Shown piece by piece: positions 35,003 through 48,112 of a stretch of 64,000 nt of DNA (its first letter is position 1; each line of letters opens with the position of its first letter). The notes under the pieces are model-generated. The model ran no database searches and was not told where the DNA came from. It saw only the letters and a program-made list of their open reading frames with translations. The stretch comes from Kondoa malvinella (Eukaryota; Basidiomycota; Agaricostilbomycetes; Agaricostilbales; Kondoaceae). The stretch is taken from positions 1,213,255-1,277,254 of the forward strand of contig BCIM01000001.1 of the NCBI GenBank assembly GCA_039545315.1, read 5' to 3'. The position numbers and the translations under genes are program-made.

Positions 35003-38000
35003 ATGATCAATGGGCGATCAACGAACGAGTTGAATCATGCAAATGGCAACGGGCAACAAGAGACGCTATCTCCCTTCTTTCAACCTCCTCCGTCCATGCA
35101 AGGCACTGCATCGCCATCGATGGATCAATCTCATGCTTTCAACCAACAAGAAGCTACTCGGCGCAGAAACCTTACCCTAGGCAATCCTGGCTCTCCCAAC
35201 GCCAGCGGAACAGGTAACGGTCGCGTCCTAGTACCAGAAACTAGCAGTCCTCAAGGTCCAGCTGGTGGTTTCCTACCTCCAGGCTATCCAATGCCTCAAA
35301 ATCAGATGAACAATGGCAACTCGCCGGGCGTCTATCTCCCACCTAAGAGCAACGGACAGCCTATGCCGGCGTGGCAGCCTCCTGCTCAAGGCTGGAACAG
35401 CAACCCTGGGAACAATCAAGGCGGGTTACAGCTTCCTGGACCTCAAATGCAGCAGCAACCGCAGTTCCAGCAGATGCAGAACCCAGACATGCAGAACGGC
35501 GCCAAGAGGAGACTCGTAAAGCTCGGCGATATGGATCGGAGCTCGTCTTTCGCTACAGATGGCACCGCTTCCCCTTCGCTTTCTCAAAACTCGTTGCCTG
35601 CACCTCAGTCTGGCGGTCCAACTCCCGCTGTCAACGACCTCGACCTTGAAAGCTCGCCTATGCCTATCAACCGCAAACGCAAAGCAGAAGATGAAAGTCC
35701 TGGCGATTCTTCATCACCAAACCAGGAAGCGCCTCGACAGTTGAACAGACTCCAACGTGGACCTGGCGAGGCAGCTCAAACTCAACAACCGACGCCTCAG
35801 TCTCCTGCTCCGTCTTCTGGGCCTCAGATGTCCACTCAGCAGTTTGCTGCCTTCAAAAGCGCCTTCGGAAATTTGAACGCCCAACAGATCAACAAGGCAT
35901 TTGAGTTGCAAGGAGGCGACATGGCCAAAACTACGCAGCAGCTAGCGACATGGTCGCAACAAGTCAGACAGCAACAAAGAGACGCAGCTTTCCCGCCTCA
36001 GCAGAATCGAATGGGCACACCGCCAGTCACGGTTGTCAAATCTCAGAGTCCGATGCCAGCTGGCACAAATTACATGGGTTACCAACAACAACAACCTCAA
36101 CAACAGTATCAGCAGCAGCAAAACTCTCAGCAGCAGCAATTGCAAATGCAGCAGCAGCAGCAGAGGATGTTCCAACAACAGCAGCAATCTCAGCAGCAGC
36201 AGAATCTCTTTTACCAACAACAGCAACAGCAACAGCAGCGTATGCAGCCACCAATGAACTTTCAACCATTGACAGCGGATCAGTACAATGCAATGCCTGT
36301 CGCACAGCAGATGCAATATCGAGCATGGGTGGAGGCTCAGAACATGAGGGCGCGACAGACTCCTCAAAATCCAGCCATGCAGCAGATGCAACAACAAGGT
36401 CAGCAACCTGTCTGGCGCTCACCTCAACAGCTCGGTAGGCCAGGTGTGCAAATGCAAAATCCGCTTGTGTCTACTCGAACAGTGCAAAGCTACCCTCAAG
36501 GTTATGGCCAGCAAGGCTTCCCTCAGCAAGGTTATCCAAACCAACAGCAGCGTATGGCAAGTGGTCCGAAAACTCAATCTTCCAAGCTCGTTGCCGCTCA
36601 CAAACCTGCTATGGCCAAGAAGAAGCGTAGGATGGACAGCGATGACGAGTCGGAAGATCAGGACTATGGTGGATCCAGTGACGGCGAGCAGTGGGAGGAC
36701 AAAGACACGTTGCAGCGGGAATTGAACGCTTTGCATTTCTTCAACACCTGCAAAGCGGAAGAGCTGCCAGACTATACAGGTAAAGCCTGTTCTTTGATTG
36801 TCGTATCAAGCTCATCTTGTTTCGTAGCCATCTCTGCCGAAGCTTGTCAATTGGTCGTCTCGCTCCGCCCTTTCGCGACACCTGATGATATCCGAGCCAA
36901 ATTCAAGAAGACCAAGGGTATCAGCGCAAAACTCTTTGATAACATGGTGGATGTCATCAAGGCCTACACTGAAGTCGACAAGGTCTTTCTCGAATGCAAT
37001 CAGTATGGACAGGAACTTGCTCGCGTCATGCGCATCTGGAACACCAAGGGCGTTGAAGCCTCAGCTCCATCTACCAACGGTGCAAACACCCCTGATGTGC
37101 TCGACGTTGACCCTGGCATGCATCTGGTCGAGCTCGATGATGCAAAGATCGAAGAAGCCATTGGCACCCATGGCGAAGTTCGCGATGCCTTCAAAGACTA
37201 CATTCGAAAAGCTCCTGAAGGTATTCCTGAGAAAGTCAAGCTCAAGGGTTACCAAATGCTCGGCATCAATTGGTTAAACTTGCTTTATTCGAAAGGTCTC
37301 AGTTGTATTCTGGCCGATGAAATGGGTAAGCTGAGTTTCGACGTCCGGAACACTGCTGATCTTTTATTCTTAGGACTCGGCAAGACAGTCCAAGTCATTG
37401 CTTTCCTCGCGCACTTGAAGCAAACCAAAGTACCTGGCCCTCATCTGATTGTCGTTCCCTCTTCGACCCTCGACAATTGGCTACGAGAATTCGACACCTT
37501 CGCTCCCGAAATGGTTGTTTACAGTTACTATGGTAGCCAGATCGAGCGCGCGGAATTGCGGCACAACTTGAAGCATTCAGAGGCTCTCGATGTTGTTGTC
37601 ACCACCTACAACATGGCTTCTGGCCAGCCAGATGATCGCAAGTTCCTGCGCAAGATGGAGTTCAAGACCTGTACCTATGATGAAGGCCATCAGCTCAAGA
37701 ATTCCGAGTCGAAAAAGTACAGAGACTTGATGGAAATTCGAGTCCCGTGGCGGCTTCTCTTGACCGGCACACCTCTGCAGAACAACTTGACAGAGCTGAT
37801 CGTGAGTAGCCGATCTGTGACGAGAAGTGTCTGCTTATGCTCATCCGAACAGTCCCTCCTTGCTTTCATTCTACCAGACGTGTTTCGGCCAGCACAGGAT
37901 AGCTTGCGTGCCATTTTCAAGGTTCCTCCCGAGGCGCAGGCCAATCTTCTGTCGCGTAGACGCATTTCCTCTGCCAAGACTGTCATGACTCCATTTGTGT

Positions 38001-39502
38001 TGCGGCGAAAGAAGCTTCAGGTAGGTTGGTTCTGACGGTCAGGATAGAATACTGAATCTTTCCTGCAGGTACTGCAAGAGCTACCGAAAAAGATTGAAAC
38101 GATCAAATACTGCAACATGACGCCCACTCAGCGTCAGCTGTATCGCGACTGCCTCAATCGGTCGAAATCTGCCCTGTTGAACGAGCCAAAACCTGACCAA
38201 CCGAAAAAGGAGGAAGCGCCCGCGGAGGTCGAAGAGGACGAAACGAAAGGCAGAGGCAGAGGCAAGAAGGTGGCGACCGGACCCAAGAAGAAGAGTGTTC
38301 TGAAGCTTGCCGACAATTCTTCGAACGTGTTGATGGATCTTCGAAAGGCTGCTAATCACCCAATGCTCTTCCGTCGGCTGTATGATGACAAGACCATCCG
38401 AGCCATGTCAAAGGACTGCTTGAAGGAGATGGACTTTATGAACAAAGATCCCGAATACATCTACGAAGACATGGGCGTCATGACAGATTACGAACTACAT
38501 CGTTTCGTGCAGCCTTACAAGGTAAGTCGCCATAGTCGGGTTGAGTCTACGTAGATGCAAATGTTAATCGGTGTGCCTTAGTATCTGCAAAAGTACTCTC
38601 TACAGAAGGAAGAATGGATGCAGTCTGCTAAAATCGAACTCTTGAAGGACCTGCTACCAGAGATGAAGGCGAACGGCGACAGAGTTCTACTTTTCTCCCA
38701 ATTCACCCAAGTGCTTGATCTCCTGGAAGCTGTATTGGCGACTTTGGGCATACGCTATCTCAAGTTGACTGGTCAAACGAACGTCGGAGAACGGCAAGGC
38801 CTTGTGGACGACTATTACGCAGACCCAGACATCACTGTCTTTCTGCTTTCGACTCGTGCGGGCGGTCTAGGGTTGAATCTTTGCGTACGTTGTCATCTGT
38901 CTGCCCAGCAAAGTATACGCTGATCATCCTGCAGGCTGCCAATACTGTCATTCTGCATGATCAGGACTTTGTTAGTACCGGATGCATTCATTTGCCGCCT
39001 TCTGACGCCGTGCACTTTGCAGAATCCTCACAACGATAAGCAAGCAGAAGATCGTGCCTGGCGTATCGGCCAAACGAGAGATGTTCAAGTCATCCGGCTG
39101 ATTGTGCGAGACACCATCGAGGCAGGTCACATGTTGCGCGCGTCCGACTAGTCTGACCAAGCAACACAGGAGGACATCTACAACTTGGCTCAGACCAAGC
39201 TAACTCTCGATTCGGAAGTATCGAGAACTGTCGATGAGACTTCCAACAACAACAGCGCAATGAACTCTGGCACGGCTACGCCGAACAAGCCTAACGCTAT
39301 GGATGAAGGCTTTGAGGGGCTGGTCGAAAAGAAGATGAAGACCAGTCTGCTAAACAATTTGCGTGCGAAGCTGGAAGGCACAGAAGCAGCTGAAAGGTTG
39401 GCGAGCTCGCAAGCGCCAAGCGCATCGCAGCCAGAGGATATTAAAATTGAGGACGGTAGTAGCAAGATCGAAGAGGTTGCAGACACGCCGGTTGTTCAGT
39501 GA
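35003..39502 (+). CDS. FUN30: SNF2-family chromatin remodeller Fun30/SMARCAD1-like
   Basis: ATP-dependent nucleosome remodeller used in heterochromatin silencing and DNA-end resection. The ~600-residue N-terminus is Gln/Asn/Pro-rich with poly-Gln runs (about 36060-36250) and includes a CUE-like ubiquitin-binding segment ([20 protein letters not shown]). The SNF2 ATPase has [20 protein letters not shown], Walker [23 protein letters not shown], motif [10 protein letters not shown] (DEGH is Fun30-typical), LTGTPLQNN, then [11 protein letters not shown]. The helicase C domain has [58 protein letters not shown] and GQTRDVQV. Acidic-Ser linker before the ATPase. Seven introns or so; three early ones are 3n and stop-free. 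Ends with an acidic tail. Confidence 0.92.
36060..36250 (+). repeat. Poly-Gln (CAG/CAA) low-complexity tract in FUN30
   Basis: About 190 bp dominated by CAG and CAA codons with a few Tyr, Met, Leu and Asn codons, in frame with FUN30. The codon mixture limits pure-repeat slippage. A similar but shorter CAA/CAG tract (about 63115-63160) lies in the AP180 gene. Confidence 0.9.
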
Positions 39503-39651
39503 TTTAGCTTGAGGGTAGAGGGTCTTGTATTTCCAAGTTGTGTGTATGTCATCGTGCAATTAAGGGCATTTGTTGGATTATTCTGCGTCTGTTTTCACTA
39601 GGCTGTAGTCAACATATGCAGAGTCCTGCTGCATTTATCTGTTGTTCTACG

Positions 39652-42090
39652 CTAATCTATCCGTAAGTCTCTATATATTCTCCGAAGGAAGAAGGTCGTC
39701 GACATGAAGCCAATCGTCCCCTGTTGAGAATGATTAGTAGTGAAATGCAGTAATCGCAGCCATTCGCCTACCGTTATCAGAAAGTTGACAGAAGCTAAGC
39801 AGGTGAGGTAGCCAATGTATAGCACGCGAGAGGAGATGCCATTGAGTGATAGGCGTGTACTCCAATACATCAGCCCGTCTGAAAGTCCTTCAGTTTAGAA
39901 ACAAATTCGAACGGGTCACCCACATAAGAACAACCAAATACTGGAGCCTCCTCCTATGAAAAAGCTTTGCCAATGCCACCGATAGTCTTCAGCGCACAAC
40001 TTGAAGTAGATCAACAGTATAGTGACGGTCGATGTTGTTAGTGTGATGATGACTGAACAAAGCACAAGAAACCCAAATGCAGTGTAGTATCTGGCATTGT
40101 GAGGTCAATACAATGCTAAGCGAACTGAACACATCGCGTACCTGTTTCCAAAGAGGTTATTTAGGATGCTGCTCAATTCGACAAATCCGGCAACAAAGGC
40201 GAAAATCTAGCGCGAACTTGAGCAACAAAGACAAAGACAACTGGAACAGCTATTGACTTACGCCTCCCAAAACAGTAGCGGGCCAAAATCTGAGATATAT
40301 AGGTGTGGTCGGTATTTGCCGCGGTATGCTTTGAACAGGGACTGGACTGGGAAGAGCTCTATATATACATATAGCCATCAAAAAAGGCGCTGGTGTAGCT
40401 ATAGGTAGAACATACCCTTTTCTAATGCCGAAAAAGGAACCAGCGAAAGAAAGCGGAACAGAAACGCAGAGCCAGATCAAGACTATTGAAAGTAGGGTTC
40501 CTGCTGGTAACGCCCCAGAGGCGCCTGACGAGACCAAAAAGAGGTTCAGAAGATTAAGTATTGCAAAGAGTGCTCTACATTCTTGGATTGAGTTTGCGCC
40601 TTTCAGGGAAAGAATCGAAAATCACCCAGGGAATCCAATGGCTGTAGCAAGAGCATTCTTCTTCCAGTCTTGACCTTCAAAAGATGCGTATGCGATGGAG
40701 CTGACGTAGCCAGCAATGCCTCCGGTCACCATGTAAAGGCCAAGGATGATGGCAGATAAGCTTCCCCTGCTTGAAGGCGAGACAAAGCCAAGAAGCGCAA
40801 ATAGAAGGGTCGCAGCCGACATGACGATCAGTTGACTTCCGGTGCCCACGCAGACGGAAAGCAACATTCGATGTCTTGGTCTCCGGAAAACTTCGCCATG
40901 AACTAATCGCCAACCATAGTCTTCCTGAATCCCTTCTTGCATGAGATCCAGGCTTTGATATGCCCTTAGATCTTTTGCGACTGATCGCCAAAGGATAATC
41001 GCAACCATGGCGACTAGGAAGCCAACTACGGCAACACTGTTGAATAGCGACAACCAGTGTATCGAGGGATTCATGATGCTGCGACGTATCAGCATATCCT
41101 GATGACATGAATGGGAGGCAGCGCACTGAAGATAGCTGTCCCATCGCGTTGCCCAGCGAGTAGGTGATGGCTTCCAATGCACAGAGTAAGTGTAGGCGAA
41201 GTGGTTGTCCCTTTCCTCTGACAGCTCTAGAGGATCTTTGCTGTCGCATTGGCTGCCATCTATGTTGTTGCGGCTGCCTGGGTATACGCTGACTGAAATG
41301 ACCCGCGACAGCGTCGGTGTTCTTTGATGAAATTCGACGTAAATGTCATAGTGGTTATGCAGCGCAAGTACATCATGAGAGGCCTTTGATGTCGTCGATT
41401 CGAATTGTAGGCCGTATACGCCGAGCATGATGCCTGGCTCCAGGAAGTCTGGTCTTTGCTGCTGTTCGCTTTCGAGTTCCAAGTACATTGGCTGAGCTGC
41501 TGGTAGGCCGTCCACTGTGATCCTTCAGTGAGATACGTTACACTGCAACCGTAGCTCCTTCCTCACCTAGCCAGTTGACAGCCAAACCTTCTCTTATGCG
41601 TTGATTGACAAACTTGGCATTCTCTGCACTGATGGTCGTCGTACAGAGGAGTTTGCACGTCGTGTTCTCTTGCATCCTCAGGTCGTAGGGAGAGTCATAT
41701 AGCCTATCACCTATACCAATCGCGGAGTCTGAGCGAATGAAGGTACAGCTGATGGGATCGTCTGACCAGACAGGATTGACCCTAGCCCTTCTGGTTGCTT
41801 CTTGGGTGGTCCAGGCTTAGGCTGACAGAAGCCAAACTCCGGCGAATAGTAGTCATACGAAAGAATTGTGCCAGAGCCAAGTCCGCCTTCAAGCGTGCTG
41901 AAGGGGGGATGAGCTACATGATAGGAACAGCATTGCGGCGAGCGTACGGCGACAGAGCATTCACAAGCACTGGAATCTGGTCACCGCGTTCGAAATCTCG
42001 AGGTGCTGAACCTGGAAGGTAGAAGCTCGTACTGCTGGGTATAAACGCTAGCAAGACAGCACATAAGCAGGGTATCCTCCTCGTATGCAT
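39652..42090 (-). CDS. TM9/EMP70 nonaspanin family membrane protein
   Basis: Endomembrane (Golgi/endosome) protein with a large lumenal N-terminus and nine C-terminal helices. Signal peptide MHTRRIPCLCAVLLAFIPSS, then FYLPGSAPRDFERGDQIPVL with the family's YxPGxAP..F..G start. It continues YDYYSPEFGFCQP, SILSGDRLYDSPYDLRM, CKLLC, and HWLSLFNSVAVVGFLVAMVA before the first main helix, then EDYGWRLVHGEVFRRPRHRM, and the C-terminal KLCAEDYRWHWQSFFIGGGS and GTIGFMSTTFFLRRIYRDLR. The usual FPYTFSV-like lumenal features are only partly visible. About nine introns; one donor inside SG|DR removes a 57-nt intron at about 41690-41750. Only 46 bp separate its start from the MSY1 stop. Confidence 0.88.
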
Positions 42091-42136
42091 GTTCGAGTTG
42101 GGTATGCAGCCAGGGCAAGTCGCGGTACAAGTTCAA

Positions 42137-43814
42137 TCAAAGCATTCTTTCGTCGGGCACGATGACCCTATAATTGGCCTTGCCTGCTCTCAAGACCGCA
42201 TACCGGCCATCTATAAGATCTTCAATAGTCATAATCTTGCGCGCGTCGGCCACTTTGTGATGATTGAGGCTCAGGCCTCCAGTTGTCAGAAGCTGTCTTG
42301 CTTGAGCTGTCCCAAAACATAAGGAAGAGTCTTGACGTGGTACAAGGGGCTTACTGGCTGATGCAGCAAGTCCACTGTCGACGAGCAGCCTCGATAAAGA
42401 AACATCGAGTATTGCGGATTTTGGCATGCGAACGAGGGTCGGCCGGGAGAAGGCAGCCAGTACATCTTTTGTAGAGAGAGCGCTATCGCTCATAGACCCG
42501 AAGAGGATGTTTGTGGCCAGCTCAGCCTGTTTCAAACCCGCAGCTACGCCTAATTTGAGCAAGGTCCCGACTTGGGACGTTTCAAACTCACAGCCATGCA
42601 GTAATACAGTTACTTCCTCGGCTAGTATGCGTTGAGCTGATCGATCGGCCGGTGACGCCTACTCCATCTATGAGATACAAGTTTCGAGCTGGGTCAGATG
42701 CTTACCTGATGCATATTGATTACCTCTTCAATCCGCTCAAGAGGTAAGAAGGTGAATATCTTGAGATATCTCTCGATATCTGCGTCTGGTGTTCGCATGA
42801 AGAACTACAGCGTATAAGAGGTAGAGACGGAATACATTGGAACGGAAACATACTTGATACAGTTCATAAGGCGAAGTCAAATCCTCGGCCAGCCATACAG
42901 CGTTCCCGGCGCTCTTGCCAAACTTCTGCCCGCTTGCTGTCGTCAGGAGAGGCAAAGTCAGACCATAGGCGGTAGACTTGTCATCGGATGATGATTGGGA
43001 TGCATCTTCTTTATTGATCATTTCGATACCCGCCATAATGTTGCCCAATTGATCAGAGCCGCCTAGCTGAATGGTACAATTGTACTTTTGCCGCAGCGTG
43101 TGAAAGTCATAGGCTTGTAACAGATTATAGCTGAATTCGGTGAACGAGATTCCAGAGGCGGATGACAGGCGAGACTTGACGCTGTCGCCCAGACATCAGA
43201 CCGGTCGCGCACATAAATTTGCTACGTACCTCTCCCGAGCTAGCATGGTCGATACTCTAGCTCCTTTGCCTACACCGCCCAAGAAATCCAGCAGCCGCAT
43301 CTCACCGAACCATTCGAGGTTGTTCGCTACTTGCAAAGTCCCAGCTTGACCAGAAGGTATATTGTGTCTAGCTTGAGCGAAAGAGAGGCCTTCTTTGAAG
43401 AAACGAGACATTTGCGCAGTGATGGATTCGACATTGTTCTGCAGCACATCCGCAGGCAAAGCGTTCCTTTCGGTTGATCGGCCTGAAGGATCTCCTACAG
43501 AACCAGTCGCGCCGCCTATCTGAAGGAACGTCAAGCATAAGAGACCCGAATCATCTTGCACGAATGTATCAACAGACTAGAGCAATAACATTGTGACCCT
43601 CGAGCTGGAAATGCAACAGAGCGATCAAAGCGACCAAGTTGCCGACGTGCAAAGATCTGGCACTAGGGTCTACACCGAGATAAACAGTTTGAGGCTTTTC
43701 GACATGCTGGCGCAGATTTCGGCTTGTCAAATTGGCGACGAGACCTCGCTGTTCTAACGTTGCAACGACATTCCTAGAGCTTGCATACGTCTTGAAGCCT
43801 CGCAGCCATTTCAT
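42137..43814 (-). CDS. MSY1: Mitochondrial tyrosyl-tRNA synthetase
   Basis: Class I aminoacyl-tRNA synthetase of bacterial TyrRS type. N-terminus [20 protein letters not shown] is basic and Ser-rich, compatible with mitochondrial import. Motifs: [20 protein letters not shown] containing the HIGH-equivalent [64 protein letters not shown], and the KMSKS-equivalent [12 protein letters not shown]. The C-terminal region ends with an S4-like RNA-binding part ([20 protein letters not shown]). Six exons. An acidic insertion ([15 protein letters not shown]) between the GGSDQ and KFGKS motifs is not usual in bacterial TyrRS. Divergent from the RdRP. Confidence 0.92.
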
Positions 43815-43973
43815 TCAGCCTCAAGAAGGGACAGGACCGAGAGCTGGCGTCGTTGCTTTGAATGAAAAGAAGTCCCAAGAGTGTTTTGATTAGGCAAACA
43901 GCAATGTTCTATTCTGCTTGGTCTTTATCTTCAAGAGCTTGAACCTATATGCCAGCGTTCCATCTGTCAACAA
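43815..43973. promoter_or_regulatory. Divergent MSY1/RdRP promoter
   Basis: About 160 bp between the MSY1 start (minus) and the first predicted RdRP ATG (plus). It has no gene of its own, so it should drive both. If RdRP has an extra 5' exon the interval would shift. No specific site was recognised. Confidence 0.4.
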
Positions 43974-46900
43974 ATGGAGTGCGGTTATCTCGTTTGCCCA
44001 ACTACTACTAGTCATGCGAATGTTGTCGTCTCTGCGCCTGGCTCGAAGATCGATAGGAATTTCTACAAGCTGCCCTTCTACCTACAGCAAGAGCTCAACA
44101 GATACTTGTCTGTTCAGGCTTTGACATGGCAAGATATCTCGGCAACCGACTTGAAGCCATGGACAGTACCTCGGCCAGGAAGGACACTCACAGAAGGCAG
44201 ATCTTTCCCAGAGTTTCACAACTTGCTCGCAGAGAAGATGAAGGCCAGAGGAAGCTCGTCTGGTTCAGTCGCTCCGCCTTTGTACAACGTAACGAACGAA
44301 GCCGAAGCCCTTGCCTTGGATCCTGCATGCGAAAGCACGCGTGTACCTATCTTCAGAGGCTCACTTACCTTGCACGAAAAGCGTATCCAGTACGCATTGT
44401 TTCAGGCTGCTTTACTGGCATTGAAAGCGCTGTGCCAGGTTTCGAATGGCCCCACCGACATGGGACATTTCAACTCGGTTCTACCGCGAATTCACCTACA
44501 AGCGCTGGCTTCGAGTCTGCGTACAAAGTCAATTGGAACGAAAATCCCAAGAGCCTGGTTCGGCCATTCAACTTGCTTTGACCGACTTCCTGTCTCGGCC
44601 GCTCGTCATCTCTGGTTTGCATTATCGCGCAGTATATCACAAAGATGGCAGTCTGTTCTTCTTTTTGGAAAAGGGCCCGGCATTTCCACCAATTCTTGAC
44701 TTTGCGTTCCGGCATATCGATTTCGGACTGAATGCTGAAATGACGCTAGCCAAATTCATTGCTCGCTTCAGTCTGTAAGTTACCAGCCCATCTTGACTCT
44801 ACCGTTGCTCAACCTTGTACAGCGGTTTCTCAAAGACTAAAGCGACAGTCACATTCCCCTCAACCGCATTACGATTCGTGCCCGATGTTACATCAACTTC
44901 CATGCTGATTGGTAGGGCTTGCATGGCGGATATCGCATCGAATTATCTGCTACTTTCATACGTGCCTAGTGCTATCCGGATGAAGACCAAGGACATCGAG
45001 GTCATCTATGTGCTTGATCATTCGCAAGCGAGGGGAACCAATTCCGATTGGATCACTGTCACCTCCGATATGTTCGATACGAATGGCACAAGGAAACTAT
45101 TCAAACCTACCTTCTCGGTTGCTTTCATCGGTCGTGATGGCATATTGACAGCAACAAGCTGCGAGATAGCGTTCGATTCTGTCAAAGACAGGCACAAGCT
45201 AAAGTTGCAAAGCGGGACCTGGCCTGGTTTAGGAGAAGTGATGACCGACGGGAATGCAGCTATTTCAAGATCAGGGATGATAGGTGTTGCGGAGGTTCTT
45301 GGACTTGCAGAGGTGCCAAGCTGTGTGCAAGCGAGGATAGGCGGCTCAAAAGGTGTTTGGTACATTGATCATGAATTGGATACCAGCGTAGGTGTGACTC
45401 TTTGCAGCCGAGATGTGCCTCTGAGCCATTCCAAATAGCACGAAGAACCCTGGATCGAAATCAGAGAGTCGCAGCACAAGTACAAAGAGCGACCAGGCTT
45501 TGTCTATGTGCTCGAGGTTGTCCGCTGGTCAGCGCCTGCAAGCACTGCTCAAATAGGCAAACAAATGCTACAAGTGAGCAGGCTGGAATCAGACTAGTCC
45601 ATGCTGACCTCACAATATAGGTTCTTGCAGATCGAGGCGTTCCAAACGTGATCTTTACACAACTCTTATCTTCAGCAATGCAAGAAAAGCTCGAGGAATT
45701 GCTAGACTGGAACAACCCTTCTGCTTTGCGACGGGCGGTAGAAATCGCCGGAAGAGTGAAGCACAATCGTGCCAAACTGCCTGCAGCGGCGCCAGATGCA
45801 GTCGTGCTGTTGCGGTCTGGGTCTTTCAATTCTTCAAACGATGAAGACATCGATCTCCGCAAAGAATCAAGCTCGGCTGGATCAGACGATTCCGCTTTGG
45901 CTGGTGATGAAGGCTATGATCTATACTCTGGCATGCCGAAATCTGCGGCAGAGATAATCATCGAGATGATCGACGCTGGCTTTGAGCCAAACGGGAACAC
46001 TTATATGCGAGTAGCTTCGCAAGTGGAGCGACCAGCTGCTGATGAATTTATATAGGGCAAACAAGATCAAAACAATTGTCGACAACACCATCGATGGCTT
46101 GGTTAAGTTCCGCATACCTGTCGCCAAGTCGACAACTCTCTACGTGATGGTCGATCCAGTAGGGTGTCTTGCTCCGAATGAGATCTATGTCCAAGTACGC
46201 ACTTCCTGGTTGCGTCAACTCTTGACTGACGACCTCGACAGCTTTCGGACGGCATCATCGATCCCGAGACCAGGCAAAAGATCCGTTCGATCACCGGAGA
46301 TGTGCTGGTTACACGATCGCCTTGCGTTCTGCCATCAGGTTTCTTCCATCAACTTCAGTGTTACCAGTACTGACCTTTGGCTTAGACATTCGCAAGGTGA
46401 AAGCGGTAGACAAACTAGAGTTAAGGACGTATCAGGACGTTGTTGTCTTTCCTCGCAACGGTCATCGGCCGCTAGCAGGGCTTCTAGGTGGCGGAGATTA
46501 TGGTAAGGGTTGTGAAAAGGCATCTGGTCCCGAAAGCTGAAGACGTTGTAGATGGAGACACGATTTGTGTCGTGTTCGAATCAAGCGTAGTCAATACCTT
46601 CACCGACGCACCAGAAAGTATTGCCGATGCTCCGTTTCAGACATCTGAATACTTCACCAAAGATGATAGAACAGTGGAAGAGGTCGTTCTACCTTTACAC
46701 GACAAGGACAACTCAGCGCTGCATCAGCTTCTGCTCGCACCTCTGTTTGCTTCTCGTCATTATGGTATGCTCTCGGAAATGCACACAACTTGCGTCTACA
46801 CCAAAGGTCTCAGCGATTCGGGCACCATCGAATTGGCGCACCTTTTTGCCATAGCCTTGGACAGTGCCAAGTCAGGCAAATGTCTACGACCCGAAAGAAC

Positions 46901-48007
46901 TTCGGAGCTCAGACGTCCGTAGACCTTCCTGCTTGAGCGCAGCAATCGTCTTACTGTGTTCATAGACCGCTTCAAACCTCTTCTAAGCCTGAGTGGACCC
47001 TAAAGATTGATAGAAGCGAAGCCGCTCTAGACGGTTGGTTTGACCAGAAGAAGATGAGTACGAAGGCAGCAAGACGTGGCAGAGGCTTGCAAGAGCATGT
47101 CATGGGTTAGTGATGATCGCCGTATCTTGTGATATGCTCAATTCCTGCTAGATGCCTTGGCCAAAATGGGCGATGACATTAAAGTCAAGCACAAAATGGA
47201 GATTGCCATGCGAGTCGAGGAATGTGAACGTTCGATCGACCTTCACCTGTCGTAAGCAATGGAGTCAACAGCTGAACTTGTGCTTATGATCGCTTCCAGC
47301 ACGCCTCATCAAGAATATCTGGCTTTGGCGGTAGACGACGCAGATCTCGCGCATGACATGGAGCTCGTTGAGTGTCACATCAAGGTATGTACTTTTATTG
47401 GTCGTCTTCGCTCTTCTAAACAGTAAACAGAACTTGTCGACAAGATTCAAGAATAACATGGCAATGATCGCCAAAGGAAAGAATACACCGTCTTCAGCTC
47501 TGGGCGGGCTCCATATCGGCTCTACCTTCTTAGCATGGCAATCCGCTATGCAAGCATTACGAATGGATTTTGTTCTGCACCCAGCCGAAACGGAACTGAA
47601 AAGTAGCATACTCACGCTGTTGCCGGATGCCCAGCGACGCTTGAAGACGCTAAAGGTGCGGCCCTACCTTTGATCGGGTGATAGCGCTGATTGCGTCGCA
47701 GGCATCTGCTGCTTATAACTTGCTCTTCCGCGAGCACACCAGATACCCTACCTCCGGACATCGACTGAATATGCCGTATGCATTAGCATTCAGGGAGATG
47801 TTGTCGCTGAAAGCCGATGCTGTGACGGAAGAGGCAGCTCGTAAAGAGATCGGACTTGCGAGTAGAGGTGTAAGTCTTTCCCCCTGGCCAGCGACTAGAC
47901 CTAAGCATTCGCAGGTTACCGCACCGAGAATAATCAGGCCAATCTGGCTCGACCTGGAAACCAGAAAGCCACCACAAAAGAAGCGACGCATTAGTCCTAC
48001 CATCTAA
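43974..48007 (+). CDS. RNA-dependent RNA polymerase (RNAi/quelling type)
   Basis: Copies single-stranded RNA into double-stranded RNA for Dicer in fungal gene silencing (QDE-1 / Rdp1 class). Diagnostic region: DIRKVKAVDKLELRTYQDVV, FPRNGHRPLAGLLGGGDYDG followed by D, i.e. the catalytic DYDGD aspartates, with an intron between Tyr and Asp (about 46503-46551). Upstream are IFRGSLTLHEKRIQYALFQA, WIEIRESQHKYKERPGFVYV and KTIVDNTIDGLVKFRIPVAK. The order (long N-terminus, SLTLHEKR, GKMxD-like QARIGGSKGVWYIDH, PVGCLAPNEIYVQ, GGDYDGD, C-terminal helical part) is that of eukaryotic RdRPs. About 1,150 residues in roughly ten exons; start chosen at the first in-frame ATG (MECGYLVCP). Ends in a basic KKRR cluster, maybe nuclear. 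Confidence 0.9.
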
Positions 48008-48112
48008 AAGTTCAGTTCAGTTGGTCTAGCACCTCCCTGTACCACCACCCATTCGACTTTCTTTGCGTAACGAATCTAGGGCAGTTCATATCATTGTACA
48101 TTTAGACATTAT

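Noticed and set aside
36000..36260. Tandem repeats in FUN30 considered as a CRISPR-like or satellite array
   Set aside because: The units are codons of poly-Gln with no constant spacer structure, and the organism is eukaryotic.
35942..36422. Long open frames opposite the FUN30 poly-Gln tract
   Set aside because: CAG/CAA repeats leave all frames open on both strands as Leu/Ala/Ser runs; no independent gene evidence.
42000..44000. MSY1, TM9 and RdRP considered as a functional cluster
   Set aside because: The genes have unrelated roles and orientation; close packing is general in this window.
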